Positions 1 through 8,460 of a stretch of DNA of 64,000 nucleotides are shown piece by piece. A program made the position numbers and the translations under genes. The stretch covers positions 62,001-126,000 of the forward strand of contig JBHIYN010000014.1 of assembly GCA_041984235.1 (NCBI GenBank). Direction: 5' to 3'. Below the pieces are notes generated by a model. It was not told the origin of the DNA. It searched no databases and was given only the letters and a program-made list of their open reading frames with translations. The stretch's first letter is position 1. Every line of letters starts with the position of its first letter. This DNA comes from JBHIYN01 sp041984235. Lineage in GTDB: Bacteria > Pseudomonadota > Gammaproteobacteria > Ga0077536.

Positions 1-1
1 C

Positions 2-793
2 TTGCGCAGCGCGCGACCGGCTAGCCCGCTGCTGCAGCAGCTGCTCGTGGCGCTGGCCGCGTGCCTGGCGCTGCTGCATGCCGCGGCCGTCGCCGCCGAC
101 GACACCCTGGCCGCGACCATCACCCGGGTCAAGCCGTCGATCGTCGGCGTCGGTACCTACCTCGCCGTGCGGCGGCCGCCGGCGCAGCTCCTCGGCACGG
201 GCTTCGTCGTCGGCAACGGCAACCATGCCGCCACCAATCACCACGTGATCGATACCGAGCTCGATCGCGAGCAGCGCGAGCACCTCGTGGTCTTCATCGG
301 CAACGGGCGCGCCGTCGAGTACCGCGCGGCGCGCATCGCCGCCGCCGACACCGAGCACGACCTCGCGGTGCTGGCGTTCGACGGCGCCGCGCTGCCGGCG
401 CTCGAGCTCGGCGACGCCGAGCAGGTACGCGAAGGCATCGACATCGCCTTCACCGGCTTTCCCATCGGCGCCGTGCTCGGCCTCTACCCGGTGACCCATC
501 AGGGCATCGTTTCCGCCATCACCCCGATCGCGATTCCGGCGGCCAGCTCGCGGCAGCTCACCGCTGACAAGATCGCCGCCCTGCGCGATCCCTACACCGT
601 GCTCCAGCTCGACGCCACCGCCTATCCCGGCAACAGCGGCAGCCCGGTGTTCCTGCCCGCCGACGGCACCGTCGTCGGTATCGTGAACCGCGTCTTCGTC
701 AAGGGCCGCAAGGAGGATGTGCTGAGTGATCCGAGCGCGATAACATACGCCATCCCCGTGCGTTACCTTGAGCCCCTGATCAACCGCCGCTGA
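2..793 (+). CDS. Secreted trypsin-like serine protease (5' end possibly cut)
   Basis: This is a chymotrypsin-fold (S1C/DegP-like) serine endopeptidase. The triad can be read as His81 (TNHHVID), Asp120 (EHDLAVL) and Ser212 (YPGNSGSPV). Residues 11-32 form a hydrophobic signal peptide, so the enzyme should act in the periplasm. There is no PDZ domain; at about 263 residues it is a bare protease domain. The first possible codon here is a TTG at base 2, so the true start may lie upstream of the window. It lies 55 bases before the acyl-CoA ligase and may be cotranscribed with it. A role in maturing or clearing secreted proteins of the locus is inference only. Confidence 0.8.
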   Translation: MRSARPASPLLQQLLVALAACLALLHAAAVAADDTLAATITRVKPSIVGVGTYLAVRRPPAQLLGTGFVVGNGNHAATNHHVIDTELDREQREHLVVFIGNGRAVEYRAARIAAADTEHDLAVLAFDGAALPALELGDAEQVREGIDIAFTGFPIGAVLGLYPVTHQGIVSAITPIAIPAASSRQLTADKIAALRDPYTVLQLDATAYPGNSGSPVFLPADGTVVGIVNRVFVKGRKEDVLSDPSAITYAIPVRYLEPLINRR

Positions 794-848
794 TGGCCGG
801 CGCACACCCCGCACTGCCTGGCGTCATGACGGCGAGAGCACCGTAACC

Positions 849-2450
849 GTGTCCTACCTGCTGCACCAGACCCTGTTCGACACCGCCCGTCGCGCACCGC
901 GGCGCGCGCTGCTCGTGCACGACAAGCACGGCTCCGCCAGCGCCGCGACGGTGCGTGACGAGGTCGTCGCGCTCGCCCATGCCCTCGCCGCGCTCGGCCT
1001 CGAAGCCGACGACCGGGTCGCGGTGTTTCTGCCCAAGCTGCCGCTGACGGCCTACGCGTTCTACGCGGCGGCCTGTGCGGGCGGCGTCTTCGTACCGGTC
1101 AACCCGGTGCTGAAGCCGGCCCAGGTCCAGCATATCCTGCGCGATTGCGACGTGCGCGTGCTCGTAACCAGCCCCGAGCGCGTCGGCCACCTGCGCGAGA
1201 TCCTTGCCGCGTGCCCCGCCCTGCGCGAGGTCATCCTGAACGAGCCGCCGCCGGACGATTTCGAATGTCCGGTGCCGCATACCGTGTGGCAGCCGCTCAA
1301 CGGCGACGCGCCGCCGGATTTCACCTCGCCGCGCCGTATCGACAACGACATGGCCGCGATCCTCTACACCTCCGGCAGCACCGGCCGGCCCAAGGGCGTC
1401 ATCATCTCGCACCGGAACATCGTCGACGGCGCGCGCAGCGTCTCGCAGTACCTCGAGATCAGCGACGCGGATCGGCTGCTCGCGGTGCTGCCGTTCAGCT
1501 TCGATTACGGGCTCAACCAGCTCACCGCCAGCGTCCTCACGGGCGCGACCTGTGTGCTGTTCGACTACCTCCTGCCGCGCGAAGTCATCCGCGCGCTGGA
1601 ACGCCATGCCATCACCGGTCTCGCCGCGGTGCCGCCGCTGTGGGCGCAGATCGCGCCGCTCGAGTGGCCGCAGCCGGTGGTCGACACGCTGCGCTACATC
1701 ACCAACTCCGGCGGCGCCATGCCGGACGGCGTGCTGGCGCGCCTGCGCGAGAAGCTGCCGCGCACGCGCCCGTTCCTGATGTACGGCCTGACCGAGGCGT
1801 TTCGCTCGACCTGGCTGCCGCCGGAGAAGATCGACGAGCGTCCGGGCTCCATGGGCAAGGCCATTCCCAACGCGGAGATCCTGGTCGTGCGCGAGGATGG
1901 CGTGCCGGCAGCGCCCAACGAGCCCGGCGAGCTGGTGCACCGCGGCGCGCTGGTCGCGCTCGGTTACTGGAACGACCCCGAGCGCACCGCGTTGCGCTTC
2001 CGTCCGGCGCCGGGACGGCCCGGCGGGATCCCGTCGCAGGAGATCGCGGTGTGGTCCGGCGACACCGTGCGCATGGACGAGGACGGCTACCTCTATTTCG
2101 TCGGCCGCAGCGACGGCATGATCAAGACCTCCGGCTACCGCGTCAGCCCGGAGGAGGTCGAGGAGGTCGTCTACGCCCTCGGCGGCGCGGAGACCGCCGC
2201 CGCCATCGGTGCCCCGCATGCCGAGCTCGGGCAGGCCATCGTGCTGGTGGTACGGCCGTTGCCGGGAGCAGCGCTCGAGCCGGATGCGCTGGTGACGGCC
2301 TGCCGCCGCGCGCTGCCCGGCTACATGGTGCCGGCGAAAGTCGTGATCACCGACGAGATGCCGCAGAACCCGAACGGCAAGATCGACCGTGTCGAGCTCG
2401 CGCGCCTGCACGCCGACACCTTCACGCCCGCCCCGGATACCGGCCAATGA
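849..2450 (+). CDS. AMP-forming acyl-CoA/acyl-ACP ligase, exosortase A-associated
   Basis: This 533-residue ANL-superfamily enzyme adenylates a carboxylic acid and passes it to a thiol. The ATP-binding P-loop YTSGSTGRPKG starts near residue 172, the YGLTE motif follows near 313, and the catalytic C-terminal Lys of PNGKIDR is near 511. It matches the acyl-CoA ligase family that accompanies XrtA loci (TIGR03098 type). The start is GTG. Its stop overlaps the decarboxylase start (ATGA), so the two are translationally coupled, as is known for this pair in XrtA clusters. The carboxylate substrate is unknown. The acyl carrier protein at 6867-7115 is a plausible acceptor in place of CoA. Confidence 0.9.
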   Translation: MSYLLHQTLFDTARRAPRRALLVHDKHGSASAATVRDEVVALAHALAALGLEADDRVAVFLPKLPLTAYAFYAAACAGGVFVPVNPVLKPAQVQHILRDCDVRVLVTSPERVGHLREILAACPALREVILNEPPPDDFECPVPHTVWQPLNGDAPPDFTSPRRIDNDMAAILYTSGSTGRPKGVIISHRNIVDGARSVSQYLEISDADRLLAVLPFSFDYGLNQLTASVLTGATCVLFDYLLPREVIRALERHAITGLAAVPPLWAQIAPLEWPQPVVDTLRYITNSGGAMPDGVLARLREKLPRTRPFLMYGLTEAFRSTWLPPEKIDERPGSMGKAIPNAEILVVREDGVPAAPNEPGELVHRGALVALGYWNDPERTALRFRPAPGRPGGIPSQEIAVWSGDTVRMDEDGYLYFVGRSDGMIKTSGYRVSPEEVEEVVYALGGAETAAAIGAPHAELGQAIVLVVRPLPGAALEPDALVTACRRALPGYMVPAKVVITDEMPQNPNGKIDRVELARLHADTFTPAPDTGQ

Positions 2451-3682
2451 GCAACGACAAGCACCATCATGCCCGCCTCGACGGCCTCGAGGCACGCGAC
2501 GGCGAGCTGCTGATCAACGGCGTGCCGCTGACGCGGCTCGCCGAGCGGGCCGGGCGCACCCCCTTCTACGCCTACGACCGTGCGGCCATGACCGCGCGCG
2601 TCGGCGCGCTGCGCGCGGCCCTGCCGGAGACGGTGTCCCTGCACTACGCCATCAAGGCCAACCCGATGCCGGCGGTGGTCGGCCACATGCGCGGCCTGGT
2701 CGACGGATTCGACGTCGCCTCGCAGCGCGAGATGCTGGTCGCCCTCGATGCCGGCATGCCGGCCGCCGAGATCAGCTTCGCCGGGCCCGCCAAGCAGGAC
2801 GCCGAGCTGCGCAGCGCGGTCGCCGCCGGGGTCTGCATCAACTGCGAGTCGGAGACCGAGCTCGCGCGCATCGCGCACCACGCCGACGCGCTGGGGGTCG
2901 CGGGCCGGGTCGCGCTGCGCGTCAACCCGGCATTCGAGCTCAAGGGCTCGGGCATGAAGATGTCCGGCAGCCCGCGCCAGTTCGGCATCGACGAGGCACG
3001 CATACCCGCCGCCATCCGCACGCTGCTTGACAGCGGGCTGGTGTTCGAGGGCCTGCATATCTACTGCGGCTCGCAGAATCTGAACGCGGAATCGATCATC
3101 GAGGCCAATCGCCTCACCGTCGCGCTCGCCGTCGAGCTGTGCGCGGCCGGCGACGCCGTCCCGCGTTTCGTCAACATCGGCGGCGGCTACGGCATTCCCT
3201 ACTTTCCCGGCGAGCGCGCGCTCGACCTCGGCGCGGTAGGCACGGCGCTCGGCGACACCCTGGCGCGTCACCAGGAGACCCTGTCCGGCATCGAGATCGT
3301 GGTCGAGCTCGGCCGTTACCTGGTCGGCGAGGCGGGCTATTACGTGTGCCGCGTGTCCGACGTCAAGCTCTCGCAGGATCACACCTTCGTCATGGTCGAC
3401 GGCGGCCTGCATCACCACCTGGCCAACTCCGGCAACTTCGGCCAGGTGCTGCGCAAGAACTACCCGGTGGTGGTCGGCAACAAGGTGAACGGGCCGGCAG
3501 CCGCAACCGTGACCGTGGTCGGCCCGCTGTGCACGCCGCTCGACCTGGTCGCCGATCGCGTCGCGCTGCCGACGCTCGAGCACGGCGACCTGATCGTAGT
3601 CCTGCAGTCCGGCGCCTACGGCTACACCGCGAGCCCGCACCTGTTCCTCAGTCACCCGCCGCCGCTGGAGATCCTGGTCTGA
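2447..3682 (+). CDS. PLP-dependent decarboxylase, exosortase A-associated
   Basis: This 411-residue fold-III PLP enzyme (alanine-racemase-like barrel plus beta domain) belongs to the ornithine/diaminopimelate decarboxylase superfamily (TIGR03099 type). Lys70 in YAIKANP should bind PLP, and the glycine-rich phosphate loop GGGYGIP is near residue 245. The C-terminal active-site segment reads GPLCTPLD rather than the CESGD of diaminopimelate decarboxylase, so the substrate is probably a different amino acid. The ATG overlaps the ligase stop by four bases. The 3' end overlaps the convergent beta-helix gene by 35 bases. Together with the ligase it probably makes or loads an amine-bearing group; the exact reaction is not known. 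Confidence 0.9.
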   Translation: MSNDKHHHARLDGLEARDGELLINGVPLTRLAERAGRTPFYAYDRAAMTARVGALRAALPETVSLHYAIKANPMPAVVGHMRGLVDGFDVASQREMLVALDAGMPAAEISFAGPAKQDAELRSAVAAGVCINCESETELARIAHHADALGVAGRVALRVNPAFELKGSGMKMSGSPRQFGIDEARIPAAIRTLLDSGLVFEGLHIYCGSQNLNAESIIEANRLTVALAVELCAAGDAVPRFVNIGGGYGIPYFPGERALDLGAVGTALGDTLARHQETLSGIEIVVELGRYLVGEAGYYVCRVSDVKLSQDHTFVMVDGGLHHHLANSGNFGQVLRKNYPVVVGNKVNGPAAATVTVVGPLCTPLDLVADRVALPTLEHGDLIVVLQSGAYGYTASPHLFLSHPPPLEILV

Positions 3683-5120
3683 CCGCGGCCGCCGCGGGCA
3701 GCTCGTGCGCGCCCGCATCGGGTGCACCGACCGCCTCGCGCGCGCGCCGCTGCAGCGGGTGTACGTACTCGACCTCCGGCTCCAGCTCGAGTCCGTCCAC
3801 CGCCGCCAGCGCGGCGCCGCTGTCGACCGCCACCGAGTCCGCGCGCAGCCGGTAGTCGAGACGCCCGCGGTCGCCGATGCCGGCATCGGCGACGACCCGG
3901 TTACCGCTGCTGCCACGGTCGCCGCCGAGATCCCCGTCCACCGGCCACAGGCCGCCGTCGGGCGCGAACACGTTGCCCGCGGTCAGCGCGCGGCCGTGGA
4001 CGACGCGGCGGCCGCCGATCATCAGGTTGTTGTAGAGGTAGGCCGTGCCGGCCGAGTTGTTCCACACGAACACGCCGTCATAGCGATCGTTGACGAGCGT
4101 GTTGTGAACCACGAACAGCTCGCTGCCCGGGGCGCCCGGACGCTCGGGCGCGAAGGCGATCATGCGGCCGTTGCCGCTCAACGGCCCCTGCTCGATCTCG
4201 TTGCCGACGACCACGGCGCGCCCGCCCTCGGACAGGTCGATGCTGTAGTTGCTGCTGCCGCCGGCACCGTCGACGATGCGGTTGGCGGCAATCAGGTTGA
4301 AGCGCGCGCGGCTCTTGACCGCCGAGCCGACGAAGGCGTCGTGCAGGTAGCTGTAGCGCAGCTCGAAGCGCGCCATCGGGTTGACGTAGATCTGGTGCGC
4401 CTGACCGTCGGCGTGACCGTTGCGGGCAAACTCCGAGCGCTCCACGGTGAGCTGTCCGTCGCGAACGGGATTGGAGAGGATGCCGGTCTCGTTGTCGCGG
4501 AAATAGCAGCGCACGACGTGCAGACGGTCGCCCTCGGCGCGGATCCCGGCGCCGTTGCGATCGCGGCTGCGCGCGCCACTGAAGGCGACGTTCTCGATCC
4601 GCACGTTGTCGCCCTGTACCAGCCAGATGGCCTTGTCCTGCACCAGCCGCGTGCCGCCGGCGTCGAGCACCGCGATGCCGCCGCGGCCACGGATCACGAG
4701 GTCGCCGGTCCGCCATTGCGCGCTGTCGCCGCGATAGGTGCCGGCATCGATCTCGATGACGTCGCCGGGGCGCGCATCGCGCGCCGCGGCCGACGGCACC
4801 GCGTACGGCCGCCCCGGTCCGACGGCCAGGACCCGCGCCGCGCCGGGCTCCCCGCCGCTGACCGCGCGCAGGCCGGCCTCGTCCGCGTGCGCCAGGCCGA
4901 GTGCCGCCTGGCGGCGTTCGGCACGCGCCGCGGCAAACCGCTGCACCAGCGCCTCGCCCCCCGTGCGCGCGTCGTGCCACGCGGCCGCCAGGTGCTCCAG
5001 CGCCGCGCGCGGTCCGAGCGCGGCCACGGCGAGCACCAGCGCCAGCAGCACGACGTTGACGGCGACGCCGCAGGCGACGAGGTAGAGGCCGAGCAGGCGC
5101 ACCAGGCGGCCGCGGGCCAT
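3648..5120 (-). CDS. Membrane-anchored right-handed beta-helix protein
   Basis: This 490-residue protein starts with a long hydrophobic segment (about residues 5-37) that acts as a signal anchor. A periplasmic part follows, containing short repeated beta-strand turns with stacked Asn, Gly and Val/Ile (for example VIEIDAGTYRG, LFVVHNTLVN, AYLYNNLMIGG). This is typical of pectate-lyase-like beta-helices and carbohydrate lyases or C5-epimerases (PbH1 repeats). No specific catalytic residues can be assigned. The start was set at the ATG right before the hydrophobic segment, 7 bases after the hydrolase 1 stop; a longer reading frame upstream lacks coding character. It is the last gene of the minus-strand operon and may cut or remodel the polysaccharide. 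Confidence 0.75.
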   Translation of the reverse strand: MARGRLVRLLGLYLVACGVAVNVVLLALVLAVAALGPRAALEHLAAAWHDARTGGEALVQRFAAARAERRQAALGLAHADEAGLRAVSGGEPGAARVLAVGPGRPYAVPSAAARDARPGDVIEIDAGTYRGDSAQWRTGDLVIRGRGGIAVLDAGGTRLVQDKAIWLVQGDNVRIENVAFSGARSRDRNGAGIRAEGDRLHVVRCYFRDNETGILSNPVRDGQLTVERSEFARNGHADGQAHQIYVNPMARFELRYSYLHDAFVGSAVKSRARFNLIAANRIVDGAGGSSNYSIDLSEGGRAVVVGNEIEQGPLSGNGRMIAFAPERPGAPGSELFVVHNTLVNDRYDGVFVWNNSAGTAYLYNNLMIGGRRVVHGRALTAGNVFAPDGGLWPVDGDLGGDRGSSGNRVVADAGIGDRGRLDYRLRADSVAVDSGAALAAVDGLELEPEVEYVHPLQRRAREAVGAPDAGAHELPAAAAVRPGSPAAAGD

Positions 5121-5127
5121 CGCCGGC

Positions 5128-5997
5128 TCAGTCCTGCGCGCGGTCGCCCGCGACCAGCCCGCGCAGCCAGTCCAGGCACTGCTCCTCCACGGCACCGCGC
5201 CAGGCCGCCGAGGAGAAGGTGTGATTGGCATCCCCGTGCTCACGCACCTGCACCAGCGGGCGGTCGCGCAGCGCACGCCACTGCGGCGCCTCGCCGCACA
5301 GCTGGCGGAACTCGCCGGCGGTCAGGTCGTCGCCGCTCAGGATCAGCAGGCTCGCGCCGCCGAAGTCCTGCCAGCCGAGCCGCATGCGCTCGATGAAATG
5401 CAGCGTCTCGCCGCTGCCGCCACGCGAGCCGCCGAGCGCCTTTCCCGCATAGCGCCACAGGCTCGCGATCGAATCGCGCCAGTCGAGGTCGAAGCTGAGC
5501 AGCTTGCGCCAGAACTCGGCGCTGCGCAGGCGGTCCCGGTAGTAGGACTTGATGCGCACCCGCGCCTCGGTCTCGGCGGTGTGCACCCACGGGTTGAGCA
5601 GCACCAGGCCGTGTACGCGGGGATCCCGGTGCGCGTACATCATCGCTGCCGAGGCCGCGTCGCACAGGCCCCACAGCACCACGCGCTGCACCCCGCTGCG
5701 TTCGACCAGCGCGTCGACCGCGGCACGGATGTCCTCGTCGACGGCCTCGAAGTCGCGCGCCGCACCCGCGCTGTCACCGATACCGCGGTAGTCGAACCGC
5801 AGCACCGGAAAGCCGCCGGCCGCCAGCCGCCGGGCCAGCAGCACGAACTGGCGATGACTGCCGACGCGGTACTGCGGTCCGCCGACCACCACCACCACGC
5901 CAAGCCCGGCCCCGGGATCGCCCGGGTGCAGGATGCCAAGCAGGTCGTCCGCGCCGACCGCGAAGGTGAACGCCTGCTCGCGCCTGTCCTCAGACAT
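5128..5997 (-). CDS. Alpha/beta hydrolase 1, exosortase A-associated
   Basis: This 289-residue alpha/beta-hydrolase-fold protein resembles the XrtA-associated hydrolase 1 family (TIGR03100 type). The nucleophile elbow reads WGLCDAAS, which puts Cys112 where most hydrolases have Ser, as in dienelactone hydrolase. An acid loop (LSGDDLT) and a C-terminal His (DANHTFSS) complete a likely Cys-Asp-His triad. The chosen ATG gives MSEDRR and overlaps the hydrolase 2 stop by 8 bases; an upstream GTG-type extension is less likely. It may act as a thioesterase or acyltransferase on a group held by the neighbouring ACP, but its substrate is unknown. Confidence 0.88.
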   Translation of the reverse strand: MSEDRREQAFTFAVGADDLLGILHPGDPGAGLGVVVVVGGPQYRVGSHRQFVLLARRLAAGGFPVLRFDYRGIGDSAGAARDFEAVDEDIRAAVDALVERSGVQRVVLWGLCDAASAAMMYAHRDPRVHGLVLLNPWVHTAETEARVRIKSYYRDRLRSAEFWRKLLSFDLDWRDSIASLWRYAGKALGGSRGGSGETLHFIERMRLGWQDFGGASLLILSGDDLTAGEFRQLCGEAPQWRALRDRPLVQVREHGDANHTFSSAAWRGAVEEQCLDWLRGLVAGDRAQD

Positions 5998-6793
5998 CGA
6001 CGGCCTGCCCGCCGAGCACGGCAACCGTTTCACGCACCACCTCCGGCGGTGCGGCGATCTCCTGGGTCATCCAGAACTGCTCGGCCTGGACCAGCCGGCA
6101 CTCCGCGCCGTTCACGCTCTCGGCCAGCTTGCGCAGTGGCACGCTGACCTGGCCGCCCGCGGCCGGCTTGAACTCGAGCAGCGTCACCGTGCGTGCGCCG
6201 GCGAAGTCCGTCGCGTCCAGCTTCGCCTGCTCCAGGCCCGCTGCCAGCGCGGGCGACACGGTGTAGCCGGCGACTTCCAGCGCCTGGCCGGCGTGCAGCA
6301 TGCCGAACAGGTCCTTCTGGGTTTCCTCGCGCCCGGCGAACTTCGAGGCCATGACGCGCAGGCGCACGAACTGCTGCAGCCAGCGCAGGCCGTCCAGCAC
6401 CGGCTGCCAGCACAGCACGTCCGCGCCGGCCGTCTCCGCGGCGCCCGTGCCCAGCAGCAGCGCGCCGCTGCGCATGGCGAGCACGGCCGGGCGGGCCCCG
6501 GGCGCGGCGGCCGCGAGGTGCGCCTGCAGCGCGGCGGCATCGGCGCGCCACAGCGCGAGGTCGGCGTCACCGAAGTCGCCCGCGCTGTCCCCGGTGCCGT
6601 AGAGATCCGGCAGCAGCACCTCGCAGCCGCTCGCGGCCAGCGCCCGCGCCGCCTGCGCCGCCAGCCGCCGGCACTTGTTCATCTCCTCGGCGAACGGTGG
6701 CAGCACCAGGACGCGGCGTGCCGGCGCATCGCCGGGGCGATGGCGCACGGCGAACAGGCGCCGTCCTTCGACCTCGATGAAGCAGGCCTGCAT
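5990..6793 (-). CDS. Alpha/beta hydrolase-like protein 2, exosortase A-associated
   Basis: This 267-residue protein is a partner of hydrolase 1 (TIGR03101 type). The fold is recognisable (oxyanion region LPPFAEEMNK, then DLYGTGDSAG). However, the nucleophile elbow reads AMRSGA, so Arg108 takes the nucleophile position, and no His is visible near the C-terminus. It may therefore be non-catalytic or use unusual chemistry, perhaps as an obligate partner of hydrolase 1. It overlaps hydrolase 1 by 8 bases and lies 73 bases downstream of the ACP gene. Confidence 0.85.
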   Translation of the reverse strand: MQACFIEVEGRRLFAVRHRPGDAPARRVLVLPPFAEEMNKCRRLAAQAARALAASGCEVLLPDLYGTGDSAGDFGDADLALWRADAAALQAHLAAAAPGARPAVLAMRSGALLLGTGAAETAGADVLCWQPVLDGLRWLQQFVRLRVMASKFAGREETQKDLFGMLHAGQALEVAGYTVSPALAAGLEQAKLDATDFAGARTVTLLEFKPAAGGQVSVPLRKLAESVNGAECRLVQAEQFWMTQEIAAPPEVVRETVAVLGGQAVDV

Positions 6794-6866
6794 CAGCCGG
6801 TGCCGGCGATGCCGCCTCGCGCCGCGGTCGTGGCGTACATCGTGCAGCCCGCGTGCACCGCCGGCC

Positions 6867-7115
6867 TCAGTCGCCGGTCTTGGCGGAGACGAACGCGCTC
6901 AGCGTACCCACGGTCTCGAAGATCGCGGCATCGACCTCGTCGTCCTCGATGGTGATCCCATAGTGATCCTCGATCGCGGTCAGCACCGAGACCACCGCCA
7001 TCGAGTCGAACTCGGGCAGCTCGCCGAGCAGCGGCGTGCCCGCCTGCAGATCGGCCCGGGCCGGATCCAGGCCCAGGATTTCGACGAGGATGGTGCAGAT
7101 TTCTTCGTTTTTCAT
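6867..7115 (-). CDS. Stand-alone acyl carrier protein
   Basis: This is an 82-residue acidic carrier protein. Ser38 in LPEFDSMAV is the expected 4'-phosphopantetheine attachment site; Met replaces the usual Leu of the DSL motif. It sits between the hydrolases and a glycosyltransferase, in the XrtA context where a dedicated ACP is usual. It probably carries the acyl or aminoacyl group activated by the ligase at 849-2450. The start was set at the ATG giving MKNEEI; the longer open frame adds 33 residues without carrier homology. Confidence 0.9.
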   Translation of the reverse strand: MKNEEICTILVEILGLDPARADLQAGTPLLGELPEFDSMAVVSVLTAIEDHYGITIEDDEVDAAIFETVGTLSAFVSAKTGD

Positions 7116-7167
7116 GGCAGTTACAGTCAGACGGAAATGATCATGGGGAAGTGCCGCAAGCGGCGGG

Positions 7168-8460
7168 TCACACGCTGGCGCCGGCAACGTCGTCGACGAG
7201 GCGTACGAACTCACCGGCGCGGGACTCCCGCGCGCAGGTGCGCGCGAAGGCCTCGCTGCCGAACGCGCCGTCGCGATTTTCCTCGATACGGTCGAGCGCG
7301 TCGCGCAGCACGCGTTCGATGGCCTCGTCCGAATCCATCGCGGCTATCCATTCGACGCCGCCGGCACGCAGTACCCCGGCGGTATCGCCGGCCGGATCGG
7401 TGAACGCGAGGATCGGGCGCCGTGCGCGAAAATACTCGTAGGTCTTGGCCGGGATCTGGAAATTGCAGCCGCTCGACTGGAACAGCAGCAGGCCGTCTGC
7501 AGTAAGCATTTCCTGCAGCGCCTCGACGTAGCCGACCGCCGGGTCGAGATGCACGATGTCGTCGATGCCCATGTCGGCCAGCATGCCGCGATAAAGGTCT
7601 TCGTGGGCGGAGCCACGCAGCGACACCACGAGCGTGTCCGCGCTGATCCGGCCGGCCGCCTTGAGGCGCCCCAGCGCGCGGAAGAAGGCGCGCGGATCGC
7701 GCTCCTCCGGGTACAGCACGCCGGCATGGATCAGGCGGATGGGGCCGCTGCGCGCGCTCGCGCCCGCCGTGAGCGCCCGCTCCGCGTCGTCGAACATCGC
7801 CTCCTCGTAGCCGTTCTCGATGACCGCGCCGCGCTCGGTCACCGCGGCGCCGTAACCCGCCTCGTAATACTCCAGCGCGCCCGGCGCGGTGAACAGCAGC
7901 CGGCTCGCGTGGGTCACCGCCTTGCGCTCGATCCAGCGGAACGCACGCCACATGCGCCGGTCCCGCGGATAGTCCTCCTGCGCCATGGGATCGCGGAAAT
8001 CGGCAATCCAGGGGATACCCGTGAGGCGATGGGTGAGGTAGCCAACCAGGTGCGCCGAGGCAATCGGGTAGGTCGAGTAGATCACCCGCGGTCGCCGCAG
8101 CGCGCACCAGGCCAGCGCCGTCGCCACGGCAGCCGGTGTCCACGACACCCAGCGGTCCGGGATGGCGAGAAAGCCCGGGTACTTCCCGGCGATGGTGAGA
8201 TGGCGCATGGTGTCGAAGGCCAGCGCGCGCCTGACCTCCACGCCGGGCGGCACCATCGCCTCGTTCTCGTCGCGATACTCGGTGAGCGCGTTGCGCGTCA
8301 CGGTGAGCACGGTCGGCCACCAGCCGGCCTGTGCCAGCGCGCGGGTGAAGCTCAGGGTCCGGTGCACGCCGCTGCTGCCCTGGATCGGCGGGTAGTGATA
8401 GGCGACGACCAGGATGCGCCGTTCCCCGCCCGCATCCGCCCCGGCACCGCGAGCCGTCAC
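7168..8460 (-). CDS. Family 4-like glycosyltransferase
   Basis: This 430-residue GT-B-fold glycosyltransferase has an N-terminal Rossmann start with a glycine-rich acceptor loop (VAYHYPPIQGSSGVHRT). The C-terminal nucleotide-sugar half contains LIHAGVLYPEERDP and a late acidic segment (residues about 365-385). The start is GTG and shares four bases (GTGA) with the stop of the double-GNAT gene, so the two are coupled. The sugar donor is unknown. It probably extends a lipid-linked repeat unit on the cytoplasmic face. Confidence 0.82.
   Translation of the reverse strand: MTARGAGADAGGERRILVVAYHYPPIQGSSGVHRTLSFTRALAQAGWWPTVLTVTRNALTEYRDENEAMVPPGVEVRRALAFDTMRHLTIAGKYPGFLAIPDRWVSWTPAAVATALAWCALRRPRVIYSTYPIASAHLVGYLTHRLTGIPWIADFRDPMAQEDYPRDRRMWRAFRWIERKAVTHASRLLFTAPGALEYYEAGYGAAVTERGAVIENGYEEAMFDDAERALTAGASARSGPIRLIHAGVLYPEERDPRAFFRALGRLKAAGRISADTLVVSLRGSAHEDLYRGMLADMGIDDIVHLDPAVGYVEALQEMLTADGLLLFQSSGCNFQIPAKTYEYFRARRPILAFTDPAGDTAGVLRAGGVEWIAAMDSDEAIERVLRDALDRIEENRDGAFGSEAFARTCARESRAGEFVRLVDDVAGASV

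Noticed and set aside
780..2495. Long antisense reading frame (571 codons) opposite the acyl-CoA ligase
   Set aside because: The plus-strand protein has full ligase motifs. The antisense product is Arg/Ala-rich, without recognisable domains, as expected in high-GC DNA.
5883..5898. CCA/CAC simple repeat in the hydrolase 1 gene
   Set aside because: It encodes a run of Val in a core beta strand; ordinary for this fold and too short to be a repeat element.
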